In this document: positions 27,876-37,926 of the stretch, one piece after another
Position numbering within the stretch: the first letter of the stretch is position 1
Layout: the number at the start of each line of letters is the position of its first letter
Origin: CAVQMB01 sp963713445
Lineage (GTDB): Bacteria; Pseudomonadota; Gammaproteobacteria; Competibacterales; Competibacteraceae
Length of the DNA: 64,000 bases
Assembly (NCBI GenBank): GCA_963713445.1
Contig: CAVQMB010000002.1
Span: 245,203 to 309,202, forward strand
Reading direction: 5' to 3'
Notes under the pieces: model-generated
What the model was told of the DNA's origin: nothing
The model's database searches: none
The model's input: only the letters and a program-made list of their open reading frames with translations
Position numbers and translations under genes: made by a program

Positions 27876-29402
27876 TCATAGCGGTGGCGCGCCGCCTTCG
27901 CGGCGGCGGCGTTCGATGAAACTTTCCAGCTCCTCGCGTATGGCGTCGTCCAGCGGCGGTGGTTGATATTCGGCCAGCAACTGCTGATAGAGCCGGTGGG
28001 CGTGATCGGCGGCGCTGGGCGCGCCGGCCGCCTGCCAGCTCTCGTGATTGCGCCAGTCGGAGATCATTGGTGCGTAGAAGGCGGTTTCGTAGCGCTCCAT
28101 AGTGTGGGCGCAACCGAAGAAATGCCCGCCGGGGCCCACTTCATGCATCGCATCGAGAGCCAGTGTGGCATCATCGACTTCCACGGGTGTCAGATAGGCG
28201 CTCATCATCTGCAGCAGCTCGGCATCCAGCACCAGCTTTTCGAACGAGGCGCTCAGGCCGCCCTCGAGCCAGCCGGCGGCGTGCATTACCAGATTCGTGT
28301 GGCCGCTGATCACACCCCACAGGCTGGTGGTCGATTCGTAGGCGGCTTGGGCGTCGACGCTGTTGGCAGCGTTGACGTTGGAGGAGCGGTACGGCAGGTT
28401 GTAATAGCGGGCCAGCTGACCGCCGATCTGCGCGGTTTTCAGGTATTCGGGGGTCCCGAAAGCCGGTGACCCCGACTTCATGTCGACGTTGGAGGTGAAG
28501 CCGCCATAGGCCACCGGCGCCCCTGGGTTGACCAGCTGAGTGAACGCGATACCGGCCAGTGCCTCGGCATTCTGCTGGGCCAGTGCACCGGCCAGCGTGA
28601 CCGGTGCCATCGCGCCGGCCAGGGTAAATGGCGTCAGCACCACCAGCTGATTGTGGCGGGCCATCTCGATGAGGCCTTCCAGCATAGGCGTGTCCAGCCG
28701 CAGCGGTGAGCTTGAGTTGATGATGGTGAACAGGCTGGGTTCCTGATCCAGTTGTGCTGGGCTGATGCCGCGTGCGATGCGCACGATCTCCAGAGCGTCG
28801 ACGATGCGGGTGCGGCCCAGCGAGTAGGCATGGAAGACTTTGTCGGTCAGTGTGACGAAGCCGGCCAGCGCGTCAAGGTGACGCGTCTCGGGGGGGAGAT
28901 CGACCGGCTCCACCGGATAGCCGCCGAACAGGTGGATGCTGTTCAGACTCTGGCCGAGCCGTAACAGATTGCAATAGTCGGCAAAGTTGCCGCTGCGGCG
29001 GCCGTGTTCGAGATCGCTGACATTGGGTGCGCTGGCGACACAGGCGAACGCCATATGCGAGCCGCCCATGATGACGTCATGAGCCGGATTGCGCGCGTGC
29101 AGGGTGAACTGGCTGGGTGCGTGGGCGACGGCCTCCATGACCAGACCACGGTCCATCCGCACCCGCTGGCCGTCGACTCGGGCGCCGGCCTGGCGCAGAA
29201 TGTCGCAGGCGTCGGGCAGAAGAAAATCCATGCCGATGTCTTCCAGGATACGCAGTGAGGCCAGGTGGATCTTTTCCAGTTGCTCCGGGGCCAGCAGTTC
29301 GGTCGCCGGATAAGGATTGACAGGTTGCCGCCAGGGCAGCTGGGGGATTTGCTGTCGGCTACGGGTGCCGCGACGGCTGCTGCGGCGAGAGGTGGCGGTC
29401 AT
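27876..29402 (-). CDS. Trimethylamine methyltransferase (MttB) family protein, non-pyrrolysine type
   Basis: The 508-residue protein belongs to the MttB superfamily. It begins with a basic tail, then LAPEQLEKIHLASLRILEDIGMDF and the conserved FTLHARNPAHDVIMGG. Later GYPVEPVDLPPETRHLDAL, YGGFTSNVDMKSGSPAFGTPEY and GLSASFEKLVLDAELLQMM match the barrel core. No in-frame amber codon is needed, so it is the pyrrolysine-free branch, which includes glycine betaine and other quaternary amine demethylases and many uncharacterised members. No corrinoid protein gene is adjacent. A LysR gene starts 92 bases away in the other direction and may control it. Confidence 0.83.
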   Translation of the reverse strand: MTATSRRSSRRGTRSRQQIPQLPWRQPVNPYPATELLAPEQLEKIHLASLRILEDIGMDFLLPDACDILRQAGARVDGQRVRMDRGLVMEAVAHAPSQFTLHARNPAHDVIMGGSHMAFACVASAPNVSDLEHGRRSGNFADYCNLLRLGQSLNSIHLFGGYPVEPVDLPPETRHLDALAGFVTLTDKVFHAYSLGRTRIVDALEIVRIARGISPAQLDQEPSLFTIINSSSPLRLDTPMLEGLIEMARHNQLVVLTPFTLAGAMAPVTLAGALAQQNAEALAGIAFTQLVNPGAPVAYGGFTSNVDMKSGSPAFGTPEYLKTAQIGGQLARYYNLPYRSSNVNAANSVDAQAAYESTTSLWGVISGHTNLVMHAAGWLEGGLSASFEKLVLDAELLQMMSAYLTPVEVDDATLALDAMHEVGPGGHFFGCAHTMERYETAFYAPMISDWRNHESWQAAGAPSAADHAHRLYQQLLAEYQPPPLDDAIREELESFIERRRREGGAPPL

Positions 29403-29494
29403 GGCACTCCTCCGGACAATAAAATGTCATTATTTCACTGGCTTTTGCTGTGCTCTAGCGAGATTTTCTCCGGGGTGTTTTAGCAGGCCTCAAA

Positions 29495-30424
29495 ATGCCG
29501 AATGCCTTGCCATCACTCAACGCTTTGCGTGCCTTCGAGGCCTTTGCCCGCCTCGGCAGTCTGTCGCGGGCCGCGGCCGAGCTGCATGTCACGCCGGCGG
29601 CGATCAGTCATCAGTTGAAGACACTCGAGGCCCAGCTCGAAATCCGTCTGGTATGGCGTGATCAGGGCCGCTATCAGCTCAGCGAGGGGGCTCAGGCGGT
29701 GCTGCCGATGCTGGGTGCCGGTTTTGAACACATCGCCGAGGCGGTGCGTCGGTTGCGCACCGATGCCGTGCGCAAGCTGCTCACGATCAGTGTTAATCCG
29801 AGCTTTGCCGCGACCTGGCTGGTCCGGCGGCTGAATAAATTCGACGAGAGCTTTCCGGATATCGATGTCCGGCTGCTGATCACCAACGACCTGGCCAATT
29901 TCACCAGTGACGGCGTCGATATGGCGATCCGTTTCGGCAAGGGCCGTTACCCGGGGCTGAGTACGATCCGGTTGTTCGCCGAAACGTTCTACCCGGTCTG
30001 CAGTCCAGCGCTGCTGGAAGCCCGCGGTATCCCATCAGCACCACCTCAATTGCTCGCGTTTCCGCTGCTGCATGTCGACTGGAGTCTGCTGGGCACGGGC
30101 GATGCTCTGGACTGGCCGACCTGGCTGCAGGCCGCTGGGGTGGTGCTGCCGGGGCCGCTGCCGGGGTCGCGATTCCGCTATACCAGCTATGCTTTGCAGG
30201 CGGCCCTCGACGGCAAGGGTGTGGCCCTGGCCAGCGATGCCATCGCAGGTGATGAGCTGCGCAGTGGCCGTCTGCGGCGCCTGTTTGGTGTCGCCATCGG
30301 TTCCGAACTGGGTTATTACCTGGCTTATCCGGCCGCGGTCGCCACGGTGCGCAAAATCACCTTGTTTCAGGACTGGCTGCTGAGTGAAATCAACGCCGGG
30401 CCAGCGTTGACCGCTCAGGCGTGA
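29495..30424 (+). CDS. LysR-family transcriptional regulator (GcvA-like)
   Basis: The 309-residue protein starts PSLNALRAFEAFARLGSLSRAAAELHVTPAAISHQLKTLE, the wHTH of the GcvA-like LysR branch. The effector-binding domain follows (LTISVNPSFAATWLVRRL onward). It is divergent from the MttB-family gene, the usual arrangement for a LysR regulator and its target. The last 35 bases overlap the 3' end of the convergent desaturase gene. Confidence 0.9.
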   Translation: MPNALPSLNALRAFEAFARLGSLSRAAAELHVTPAAISHQLKTLEAQLEIRLVWRDQGRYQLSEGAQAVLPMLGAGFEHIAEAVRRLRTDAVRKLLTISVNPSFAATWLVRRLNKFDESFPDIDVRLLITNDLANFTSDGVDMAIRFGKGRYPGLSTIRLFAETFYPVCSPALLEARGIPSAPPQLLAFPLLHVDWSLLGTGDALDWPTWLQAAGVVLPGPLPGSRFRYTSYALQAALDGKGVALASDAIAGDELRSGRLRRLFGVAIGSELGYYLAYPAAVATVRKITLFQDWLLSEINAGPALTAQA

Positions 30425-31385
30425 ACCGGGGTGTCGTTGACGGTCCGGTTGCCGGGAGAGGCGGTTGGCTGGTGGTTTGAGCGTTCGCTAGCGGATGGTA
30501 CGGCGGTTCCTTGGGCCACAATAGGTAACGGGCTATCACCTCGCCATAACCGCGGTAGCGGTAGCCGCCGTTGATTGTCAGGAGTTCCGTGCGGCGCGCA
30601 CGCCAGCGTGCCTCTAGCGCGTGCCAGGGTAGGCCGGGCTCGGCGTGGTGCAGGACGTGCAGGTTGTTGTTGAGAAACAGCAGGGCCCATAACGGGTGGG
30701 CTTCGATGGCGACCGTGCGCTGCTGCCAGTCGAGGTCCGCCTGGTGTTCCAGAAACGAGCGCACCAGGCTGAGGCTGGTGCCCGGATAGGCGAACAGGAT
30801 CAGATAGGCCCAGAGCGGGATCCCGCAAACGCCGATCACCCACCACAGTACCAGCGCCACTCCGACAGCGTGCGACCCCCAGGCCGTCAGGTGTCGCGTG
30901 TTGCCGGCCGCGAGTCGGCGCGCTTCGCGTCGCCACAGTCCGGCGCTGGCGCATAACGGCCCCAGCAGCATGCGCCCCGCCAGGGTGTTGTAGATCCAGC
31001 GCAGCTTGCGCCGCCACGGCGACGACGCCCGCCAGGTTGCAGCCGTGACGTAATACGACTCCGGATCGCACATTGGATCGGTCAGATCGGGGTCGCGGTG
31101 ATGCTGCAGGTGGGTGTCGCGGTAGTGCCCGAACGGCAACCATAGCCACAGCGACGGGAACACGAGTGCCTGATTCAACCGGTGCCACGGTGTCGGATGA
31201 CCGTGTACCACTTCGTGTTGCAGCGAACCGTGCCAGGCCACTACGTACGCCGCGAGCGGCAGCAGCAGCCACCAAGGCAGGCTGTGATAGCACGCTGTCA
31301 GTACGCCGAACAGTCCGTAAATAGCCGCAGCTACAAGGAAAGTAGGCCAGTTGTCACGGATCGCTGCACATAATGCTGCCAACAT
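30390..31385 (-). CDS. Fatty acid desaturase family protein
   Basis: The 331-residue membrane protein has several hydrophobic segments and the three His boxes of the di-iron desaturase/hydroxylase family: HEVVHGH (from about 57), HLQHH (92-96) and HVLHH in NNNLHVLHHAEPGLPWH (about 245). The first and third box spacing resembles desaturases that act on lipids. The exact substrate is unknown. It converges with LysR and diverges from the DMT gene. Confidence 0.85.
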   Translation of the reverse strand: MLAALCAAIRDNWPTFLVAAAIYGLFGVLTACYHSLPWWLLLPLAAYVVAWHGSLQHEVVHGHPTPWHRLNQALVFPSLWLWLPFGHYRDTHLQHHRDPDLTDPMCDPESYYVTAATWRASSPWRRKLRWIYNTLAGRMLLGPLCASAGLWRREARRLAAGNTRHLTAWGSHAVGVALVLWWVIGVCGIPLWAYLILFAYPGTSLSLVRSFLEHQADLDWQQRTVAIEAHPLWALLFLNNNLHVLHHAEPGLPWHALEARWRARRTELLTINGGYRYRGYGEVIARYLLWPKEPPYHPLANAQTTSQPPLPATGPSTTPRFTPERSTLARR

Positions 31386-31708
31386 GATTACTATCCCGGA
31401 CGTATATTACGAGGCCACTATAGAGCAAATAAGAAGCAGATGGTGATTTTCTAAATCACTTGATGATTTATTGCAACATTTAATCTTCAATGACGCGGCC
31501 TGGTGGGTTAATCCAATGTTTCCCTGTTATGTCGCGGTATCATCGGTTTAACACCACACCGGAGAAGTCCATTGGACAACCCATGCATAAGTCTGCCCAT
31601 CCTGCTGCCGCGCGGGGTGCTGGCGCGTATTCCCAGCGGGGGCCGGATGGTTGCCGTCTGTAGTCCGAGCAGCCCGCAGGGGCTGTTGCTCCGGCCCGGT
31701 AGTTGAGG
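31386..31708. other. Divergent promoter region between desaturase and transporter
   Basis: About 320 bases. The first 130 are AT-rich (31386-31520), unlike the flanks, and hold the probable desaturase promoter. A perfect dyad is annotated separately. The second half is GC-rich and contains frames without family likeness. No RNA gene was seen. Confidence 0.4.
31443..31459. promoter_or_regulatory. Operator-like palindrome upstream of the desaturase
   Basis: GTGATTT-TCT-AAATCAC is a perfect 7-bp dyad with a 3-base centre, 58 bases upstream of the desaturase start in the AT-rich zone. The size and position suit a dimeric repressor or activator. The factor is not known. Confidence 0.4.
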
Positions 31709-32608
31709 ATGGCGCCCGCTCGAGGAACCGGCCGTTACGCCGGACTGGCCCTGGTCACACTGGCACTGATCTGGGGTTACAACTGGGTGATCATGAAGCG
31801 GGTGCTGGATTACGTCAGCCCGATCGACTTCGTCGCCCTGCGGTCCGCCTGTGGTTGTCTTTGTCTATTCGTGATGTTGCGGTTGCTGGGCAAGCCGTTG
31901 CGGCCGGTCGCCCTGCGACTGGCCATCCCGCTGGGGTTGCTGCAGATCGCCGGCTTCATGGGGCTGGTGCAGCTGGCACTGGCCAGCGGTGGCGCCGGTA
32001 AGACGGCGGTTCTGGCCTACACCATGCCGTTCTGGATGTTGTTGCTCGCCTGGCTGTTTCTGGGTGAGCGCATCCGGGGTCTGCAATGGCTGGCCGTGGC
32101 CCTGGCCGGGCTGGGACTGGTTATGATCCTTGAGCCATGGCACCTCCACGGTACCTTGCTGGGTAGCGTACTGGCGCTGTGTGCCGGCCTGGTCTGGGCC
32201 AGCAGTGCGATCGTCGCCAAGCGGTTACGGCCCCGTTATCCGGCTGATCTGCTGGCCCTGACGACCTGGCAGATGTTGTTCGGTGCGCTGGCCCTGGGGA
32301 TCGTGGCGCTGCTGGCGCCCGGGCGACCGTTGCAGCTGAGCGGCTATTTCATCGGTGCCCTGGCCTACAATGCGGTGCTCGGTACAGCGCTGGGTTGGTG
32401 GCTGTGGCTGTTTGTGCTCGACAGTCTGCCAGCCGGGGTCGCCGGTCTCAGTATTCTGGCGGTTCCTTCTGTGGGCGTGCTGGCATCCTGGCTGCAATTG
32501 GGCGAGACCCCTTCGTTGCTGGAAGGGCTGGGCATGACGACGGTGCTGGCGGCACTCGCGCTGCTGGCGGCTCTGGGGCTGCGCCAGTCCCTCTCGAATC
32601 GCCGGTAG
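31709..32608 (+). CDS. DMT-superfamily (EamA) transporter
   Basis: About 299 residues with ten hydrophobic segments in two EamA repeats. The N-terminal repeat opens LALVTLALIWGYNWVIMKRVLDYVSPIDFVALR, and the second has LCAGLVWASSAIVAKRLR. Such proteins export or import amino acids, nucleosides or other small metabolites, and the substrate cannot be inferred. I prefer ATG 31709. A TTG at 31703 is also in frame. The XRE regulator gene follows on the same strand after 58 bases. Confidence 0.85.
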   Translation: MAPARGTGRYAGLALVTLALIWGYNWVIMKRVLDYVSPIDFVALRSACGCLCLFVMLRLLGKPLRPVALRLAIPLGLLQIAGFMGLVQLALASGGAGKTAVLAYTMPFWMLLLAWLFLGERIRGLQWLAVALAGLGLVMILEPWHLHGTLLGSVLALCAGLVWASSAIVAKRLRPRYPADLLALTTWQMLFGALALGIVALLAPGRPLQLSGYFIGALAYNAVLGTALGWWLWLFVLDSLPAGVAGLSILAVPSVGVLASWLQLGETPSLLEGLGMTTVLAALALLAALGLRQSLSNRR

Positions 32609-32666
32609 TAAGCCATGACCGGGGCAATGGTAGACTTTGTGTCTCCTATTAAGCTCTGGAAATCCC

Positions 32667-33515
32667 TTGGACCGCAGCGAGACCGTCGAAATTTTCCGCC
32701 AGCGCCTGGCCGAGGTGATCGACCGTACCGGTCTCAACCGGTCAGCCTTTGCGACGGCATTGGGGCTGGACCGCTCGACCCTGTCGCAGCTGCTTGCCGG
32801 CGGCAACGATCGGCTGCCGCGAGCCGAGACCATCGTCGCCATCGCGGCCATGGCGCAGGTAAGTGTGGACTGGCTGCTGGGCCTCAGCCAGGTGGAGCAG
32901 CGTGGCGCCGAGCTGGTCGAGAATGCATTGGAGATCGAGCCCGCTGCCGGCGTACCGGTTGACGAGCGGCTCGCCCGCTGGCATGCGGAAGCTGCGGGTT
33001 ACAAGATCCGCTACGTGCCGACGTCGCTGCCCGATCTGCTCAAGTCTGAAGACGTCATCCGTTACGAGTACCAGCTCAGCGACGAACGTCTGCAGGCGTT
33101 GCGAATCGAGCAGAGCGAGGCCCGGCTGGCCTACAGCCGGCGGCCCGAGACCGACATGGAAGTGTGTAGTTCGCTGCAGTCCCTCGCTGGCTTCGTGCGT
33201 GGCGAAGGGGTCTGGTGCGAGCTCCCGCGCCAGGCCCGGCTGACCCAGGCCGAGCGCATGATCGAGTTGCTCGACGAACTCTATCCGACCCTGCGCTGGT
33301 TTCTGTTCGACGGACGTCGGCGTTATTCAGCCCCGTACACCATCTTTGGCCCGAAGCGGGCTGCTGTCTACGTTGGCGATATGTATCTGGTGTTCAACGC
33401 GACGCAACAGATCCGCGTGCTGACCCGTCACTTCGATGATCTGATCCGCGCCGCTACCGTACAGCCGACCGAGGTGGCCGATTTGCTGCGCCGACTGCTG
33501 AACCAGGAGGAGTAA
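32667..33515 (+). CDS. XRE-family transcriptional regulator of the glyoxylate operon
   Basis: About 282 residues. I start at TTG 32667 (reading DRSETVEIFRQRLAEVIDRTGLNRS), as this matches how such proteins begin. A TTG at 32637 is an alternative. The N-terminal HTH has RSAFATALGLDRSTLSQLLAGG. The long C-terminal part (about residues 85-282) has no domain I recognise and may sense a ligand. The gene ends 2 bases before the gcl start, so it sits in the operon and probably controls it. Confidence 0.75.
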   Translation: MDRSETVEIFRQRLAEVIDRTGLNRSAFATALGLDRSTLSQLLAGGNDRLPRAETIVAIAAMAQVSVDWLLGLSQVEQRGAELVENALEIEPAAGVPVDERLARWHAEAAGYKIRYVPTSLPDLLKSEDVIRYEYQLSDERLQALRIEQSEARLAYSRRPETDMEVCSSLQSLAGFVRGEGVWCELPRQARLTQAERMIELLDELYPTLRWFLFDGRRRYSAPYTIFGPKRAAVYVGDMYLVFNATQQIRVLTRHFDDLIRAATVQPTEVADLLRRLLNQEE

Positions 33516-33517
33516 CC

Positions 33518-33909
33518 ATGGCCAGAATGACTGCTGTGGAAGCCGCCGTAACACCTATCTGCGACTGATCCGCCAGGCGCAGCGTGGATTTCAGATGGAT
33601 TACTGCGTACAGTTGTCGTTCGACAACATCAACGCGCCGGAACTGGGCGGTTACGGCGTCGACCATGTCGCGGTCGCCCAGGGTCTGGGCTGCAAGGCCA
33701 TCCGGGTGTCAAAGCCCGAAGCTATCGCGCCGGCGTTGATCCAGGCACGGAGTTGGTTGACGGAGTATCGGGTGCCGGTGGTGGTCGAAATCATCGTCGA
33801 GCGGGTCACCAACATCGCCATGGGCACCGAGCTCGACAACATCACCGAATTCGAACAACTCGCGACCATAGCCGATGACGCGCCAACCGCGGTCGCGTTG
33901 GCCGATTGA
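33518..33909 (+). pseudogene. gcl: Glyoxylate carboligase, internally deleted remnant
   Basis: The intact ribosome-binding site AGGAGG and ATG at 33518 begin MARMTAVEAAV, the Gcl N-terminus. After residue 11 the sequence jumps, in a different frame, to the C-terminal Gcl segment NTYLRLIRQAQRGF (from 33550). That runs on as MDYCVQLSFDNINAPELGGYGVDHVAVAQGLGCKAIRV to the stop at 33909. The original frame stops at 33566. E. coli Gcl has about 593 residues, so about 460 codons (1.4 kb) with the ThDP and FAD sites are missing. The C-terminal 104-residue frame could be translated but would not be an enzyme. Gcl normally condenses two glyoxylates to tartronate semialdehyde. Confidence 0.9.
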
Positions 33910-33938
33910 TTACAACGACTCGATTAAGGAGGGCTGCC

Positions 33939-34721
<783 letters not shown>

Positions 34722-34747
34722 ATCGCTAACACAACCCGGGAGACGAC

Positions 34748-35650
34748 ATGAGCAAAATTGGTTTTATTGGACTCGGCATCATGGGCGCGCCAATGGCGGG
34801 CCACCTGCAGAGCGCGGGCCATCCCCTCTACGTGGTGCGCCATCGCCGGCCGGTGCCGTCGGTGCTGGCCGAAGCGGGCGCTATCGAATGCGGCACGGCA
34901 CGCGAGGTGGCCGAACAGGCCGACATCGTCTTTGTCATGGTGCCCGATACGCCCGACGTCGAACAGGTGTTATTTGGCGAGGAAGGCGTGGCCGCCGGCC
35001 TCAGCAGCGGCAAGATCGTGGTCGACATGAGCTCGATTTCGCCGATCGAGACCAAGGCCTTTGCCGGGCGCATCAACGAACTCGGCTGCGAATACCTCGA
35101 CGCCCCGGTATCCGGTGGTGAAGTCGGTGCCAAGGCCGGTACGTTAACCATAATGGTGGGCGGCAACCCGGACACTTTCGACAAGATCAGGCCGTTGTTC
35201 GAGCTGATGGGCAAGAACATTACCCTGGTCGGCGCCAACGGCGCCGGCCAGACCTGCAAGGTGGCTAATCAGATCATCGTCGCCTTGAACATTCAGGCCG
35301 TCGGCGAGGCGCTGCTGTTCGCCAGCCGGGCTGGCGCCGATCCGGCGCGGGTGCGCGAGGCGCTGATGGGCGGGTTCGCCTCATCGAAGATCCTGGAGGT
35401 GCATGGCGAACGGATGATCAAACGCACCTTCGATCCGGGTTTTCGCGTCGAGTTGCACCAGAAGGACCTCAATCTGGCGCTGACCGGTGCCAGGGCCTTG
35501 GGCATGAGTTTGCCCAACACCGCCACCGCACAGCAATTGTTCAGTGCCTGCGTCGCGCATGGCGGTGCCGGCTGGGATCACTCGGCACTGGTCCGGGCAC
35601 TGGAGATTATGGCCGACTTCGAGGTCGGCGCTACGCCCGGCGATGCCTGA
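34748..35650 (+). CDS. glxR: 2-hydroxy-3-oxopropionate reductase (tartronate semialdehyde reductase)
   Basis: The 300-residue beta-hydroxyacid dehydrogenase starts KIGFIGLGIMGAPMAGHLQSAGH (Rossmann GxGxxG). It has the substrate loop YLDAPVSGGEVGAKAGTLTIM and GANGAGQTCKVANQIIVALN with the catalytic Lys. It reduces tartronate semialdehyde to D-glycerate. Its operon context fits. The 3' end overlaps one possible start of the glycerate kinase. Confidence 0.94.
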   Translation: MSKIGFIGLGIMGAPMAGHLQSAGHPLYVVRHRRPVPSVLAEAGAIECGTAREVAEQADIVFVMVPDTPDVEQVLFGEEGVAAGLSSGKIVVDMSSISPIETKAFAGRINELGCEYLDAPVSGGEVGAKAGTLTIMVGGNPDTFDKIRPLFELMGKNITLVGANGAGQTCKVANQIIVALNIQAVGEALLFASRAGADPARVREALMGGFASSKILEVHGERMIKRTFDPGFRVELHQKDLNLALTGARALGMSLPNTATAQQLFSACVAHGGAGWDHSALVRALEIMADFEVGATPGDA

Positions 35651-35693
35651 GCGCCCGATCCCGTCACCGAGCGACGCCAGTCGCCGGCCGGTC

Positions 35694-36959
35694 ATGAGCC
35701 AGCCGCCGACTGTCCTGCTGCGGGCGATGTTCGACGCCGCGGTCGCGGCCGCTCAGCCATCCCGCGTGGTGCCGCCGCAATTACCCTCTGCGCCGGCCGG
35801 GCGCACCGTGGTGGTCGGCGCCGGCAAGGCATCGGCGGCGATGGCACAGGCGCTGGAGAGGCACTGGTCCGGACCGCTGTCGGGGCTGGTGGTGACCCGC
35901 TACGGCCACGCCGTGCCGTGTCGCTCGATCGAGATCGTCGAGGCGGCACATCCGGTGCCGGACGCGGCCGGCGAGCAAGCCGCCACGCGCATCCTGAACC
36001 TGGTACAGGGGCTCGATCAGGACGATCTGCTGATCTGCCTGATCTCCGGCGGCGGTTCGGCGCTGCTCAGTCTGCCGGCACCGGACCTGACGCTGGCCGA
36101 TAAGCAGGCCGTCAGTCGCCAACTGCTGAAGAGCGGCGCCACCATCGGTGAGATGAACTGCGTACGCAAGCATCTTTCGGCTATCAAGGGTGGCAGGCTG
36201 GCCGCCGCGGCGGCGCCGGCGCGGGTGATGACCCTGCTGATATCCGATGTGCCGGGCGACGATCCGGCGGTAATCGCCTCCGGCCCGACAGTCGCTGACC
36301 CGACGACCCGGGCCGATGCCCTGGCGATCTGCCACCGTTACGGCATCACCGGGCCTGCTGCCGTGCTGGATTATCTGCAGCGCCCCGAGGCCGAGACACC
36401 GAAACCGGGCGATGCCCGGCTGGCGCGCTCAGAAACCCGCCTGATCGCCACCCCTCAACAGTCCCTGGAGGCTGCCGCCGCGGTCGCGCGCAGCGCCGGC
36501 TACGCAGCGCTGATCCTGGGTGACAGCCTGGAAGGGGAGGCCTGTCAGCTGGCTTTGGTCCATGCTGGCATCGCGCGCCAGGTGATACGCCACGGCCAGC
36601 CACTGGCCGCGCCCTGCGTGCTGCTGTCCGGCGGCGAGGCCACGGTGACCGTGCGGGGGCACGGCCGTGGTGGGCGGAACGTCGAGTTCCTGCTGGCTCT
36701 GGCGGTCGCCCTGCAGGGGCAGTTGCGGGTTTATGCCATTGCCTGCGACACCGACGGGATCGACGGCACCGAGGACAATGCCGGCGCTCTCGTTACCCCG
36801 GCTACCCTGCAGCGGGCCGCCGCTGCCAGCCTCGATGCCAAGGCGCGGCTGGCGGACAATGATGGCTACACGTTGTTCGCAGCGCTGGATGATCTGGTGA
36901 TCACCGGCCCGACGCTGACCAACGTCAATGACTTTCGGGCGCTGCTGGTCACCCTGTGA
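35694..36959 (+). CDS. Glycerate 2-kinase (MOFRL family, TtuD/GckA type)
   Basis: With the ATG at 35694 the protein has 421 residues beginning MSQPPTVLLRAMFDAAVAAAQPSRVVPPQLP. It has VVGAGKASAAMAQALE, LISGGGSALLSLPAP, the long conserved MNCVRKHLSAIKGGRLA and the C-terminal MOFRL motif (ETTVTVRGHGRGGRNVEF-like) with CDTDGIDGTEDNAGA. It phosphorylates glycerate for glycolysis. An ATG at 35643 overlaps the glxR stop and would couple translation, so it is an alternative start. It converges with the IclR gene. Confidence 0.92.
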   Translation: MSQPPTVLLRAMFDAAVAAAQPSRVVPPQLPSAPAGRTVVVGAGKASAAMAQALERHWSGPLSGLVVTRYGHAVPCRSIEIVEAAHPVPDAAGEQAATRILNLVQGLDQDDLLICLISGGGSALLSLPAPDLTLADKQAVSRQLLKSGATIGEMNCVRKHLSAIKGGRLAAAAAPARVMTLLISDVPGDDPAVIASGPTVADPTTRADALAICHRYGITGPAAVLDYLQRPEAETPKPGDARLARSETRLIATPQQSLEAAAAVARSAGYAALILGDSLEGEACQLALVHAGIARQVIRHGQPLAAPCVLLSGGEATVTVRGHGRGGRNVEFLLALAVALQGQLRVYAIACDTDGIDGTEDNAGALVTPATLQRAAAASLDAKARLADNDGYTLFAALDDLVITGPTLTNVNDFRALLVTL

Positions 36960-36973
36960 GGGTGACGTCCCGT

Positions 36974-37840
36974 TCAGGCCAGATCAGGGGTCAGGGCGTT
37001 GCCGCGTGGATGCCATTGGGGCATGCGTCCGCCCAGTGATACCGTGATGGCCGCGGCTGCTCGGGTGATCAGTACGCCTAGTTCCGCCATCCGGTCATCC
37101 GGCAGCCGCACGGTAGGGCCGGACAGTGAAATCGCCGCCCGCGGCTGGGCCTGTTCGTCGTGCAGAGTGGCGGCCACACAGCGTAGCCCGAGGGCGTGTT
37201 CTTCATCGTCGATCGCGAACCCGCGTTCGCGGATTGCGGCCAGCGCTGCGTGCAGTTTGTCGGGCGCGGTGATAGTGTTGGTTGTGATCCGTGGCAGGCC
37301 GTGACGATGCAGCACCGTACCGATGGCGGTTGCCGGCATAGCAGCCAGCAGTGCCTTGCCCACGCCTGAGGCGTGCAGCGGTGCGCGACTGCCGAGGCGC
37401 ACGATCATACGCATCATTTCGCGGCTTTCAACCTGTGCCAGAAATACCGCCATGCCCTCGTCGACAATGGCCAGGTTGGCAGTCTCGCCGGCTTGCTCCA
37501 TGAGCTGGTGCAGGAAGGGACGTGTGCTGGCCACCACGTCGCGGCCATTGAGAAAGGTGTTGCCGACAGTGAAGGATTTGACACCGACACGCCACAGCCC
37601 CAGTTCCTCGTCCTGGTGTACGAAATGGCGTTGCTCCAGGGTATTGAGCAGACGGTGGGTGGTGGCCGCCGGCAGACCCACCTGCTGCGCGATATCGGTC
37701 AGCGTCAGGCCGCGTTCCGCCTCCGCGAGGCGTTCCAGCAACGCTAGCCCACGGGCCAGGGACTGGCTATGTCCGGTAACGGTGCGGCCACTGGCAGGGC
37801 GGCCGCGGCGGCGGGGTACAGGGGTCTCGGTCGGTGCCAT
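36974..37840 (-). CDS. IclR-family regulator, AllR-like
   Basis: I use the ATG at 37840 (about 288 residues, MAPTETPVPRRRGRPASGR). In-frame ATGs at 37876 and 37897 are alternatives. The wHTH has GLTLTDIAQQVGLPAATTHRLLNTLEQRHFV, and the ligand domain has SRAPLHASGVGKALLA and DDEEHALGLRCVAATLHDE, close to E. coli AllR (EEHVVGLNCIASAIYD). AllR represses gcl-hyi-glxR and allantoin genes and responds to glyoxylate. The position next to this operon suggests the same role, which I infer. Confidence 0.85.
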   Translation of the reverse strand: MAPTETPVPRRRGRPASGRTVTGHSQSLARGLALLERLAEAERGLTLTDIAQQVGLPAATTHRLLNTLEQRHFVHQDEELGLWRVGVKSFTVGNTFLNGRDVVASTRPFLHQLMEQAGETANLAIVDEGMAVFLAQVESREMMRMIVRLGSRAPLHASGVGKALLAAMPATAIGTVLHRHGLPRITTNTITAPDKLHAALAAIRERGFAIDDEEHALGLRCVAATLHDEQAQPRAAISLSGPTVRLPDDRMAELGVLITRAAAAITVSLGGRMPQWHPRGNALTPDLA

Positions 37841-37926
37841 CGTGCTGTCGTTGCAATCAATTTCCCCAAACACCATACCATGCCCGCCGGACCCCACCTA
37901 CCCGGATGTACGCGAGCCCGGCTTGG

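Noticed and set aside
30415..31293. A 292-codon frame overlapping the desaturase on the same strand
   Set aside because: Rich in Arg, Ala and Pro with no hydrophobic segments; the overlapping desaturase frame has all three His boxes.
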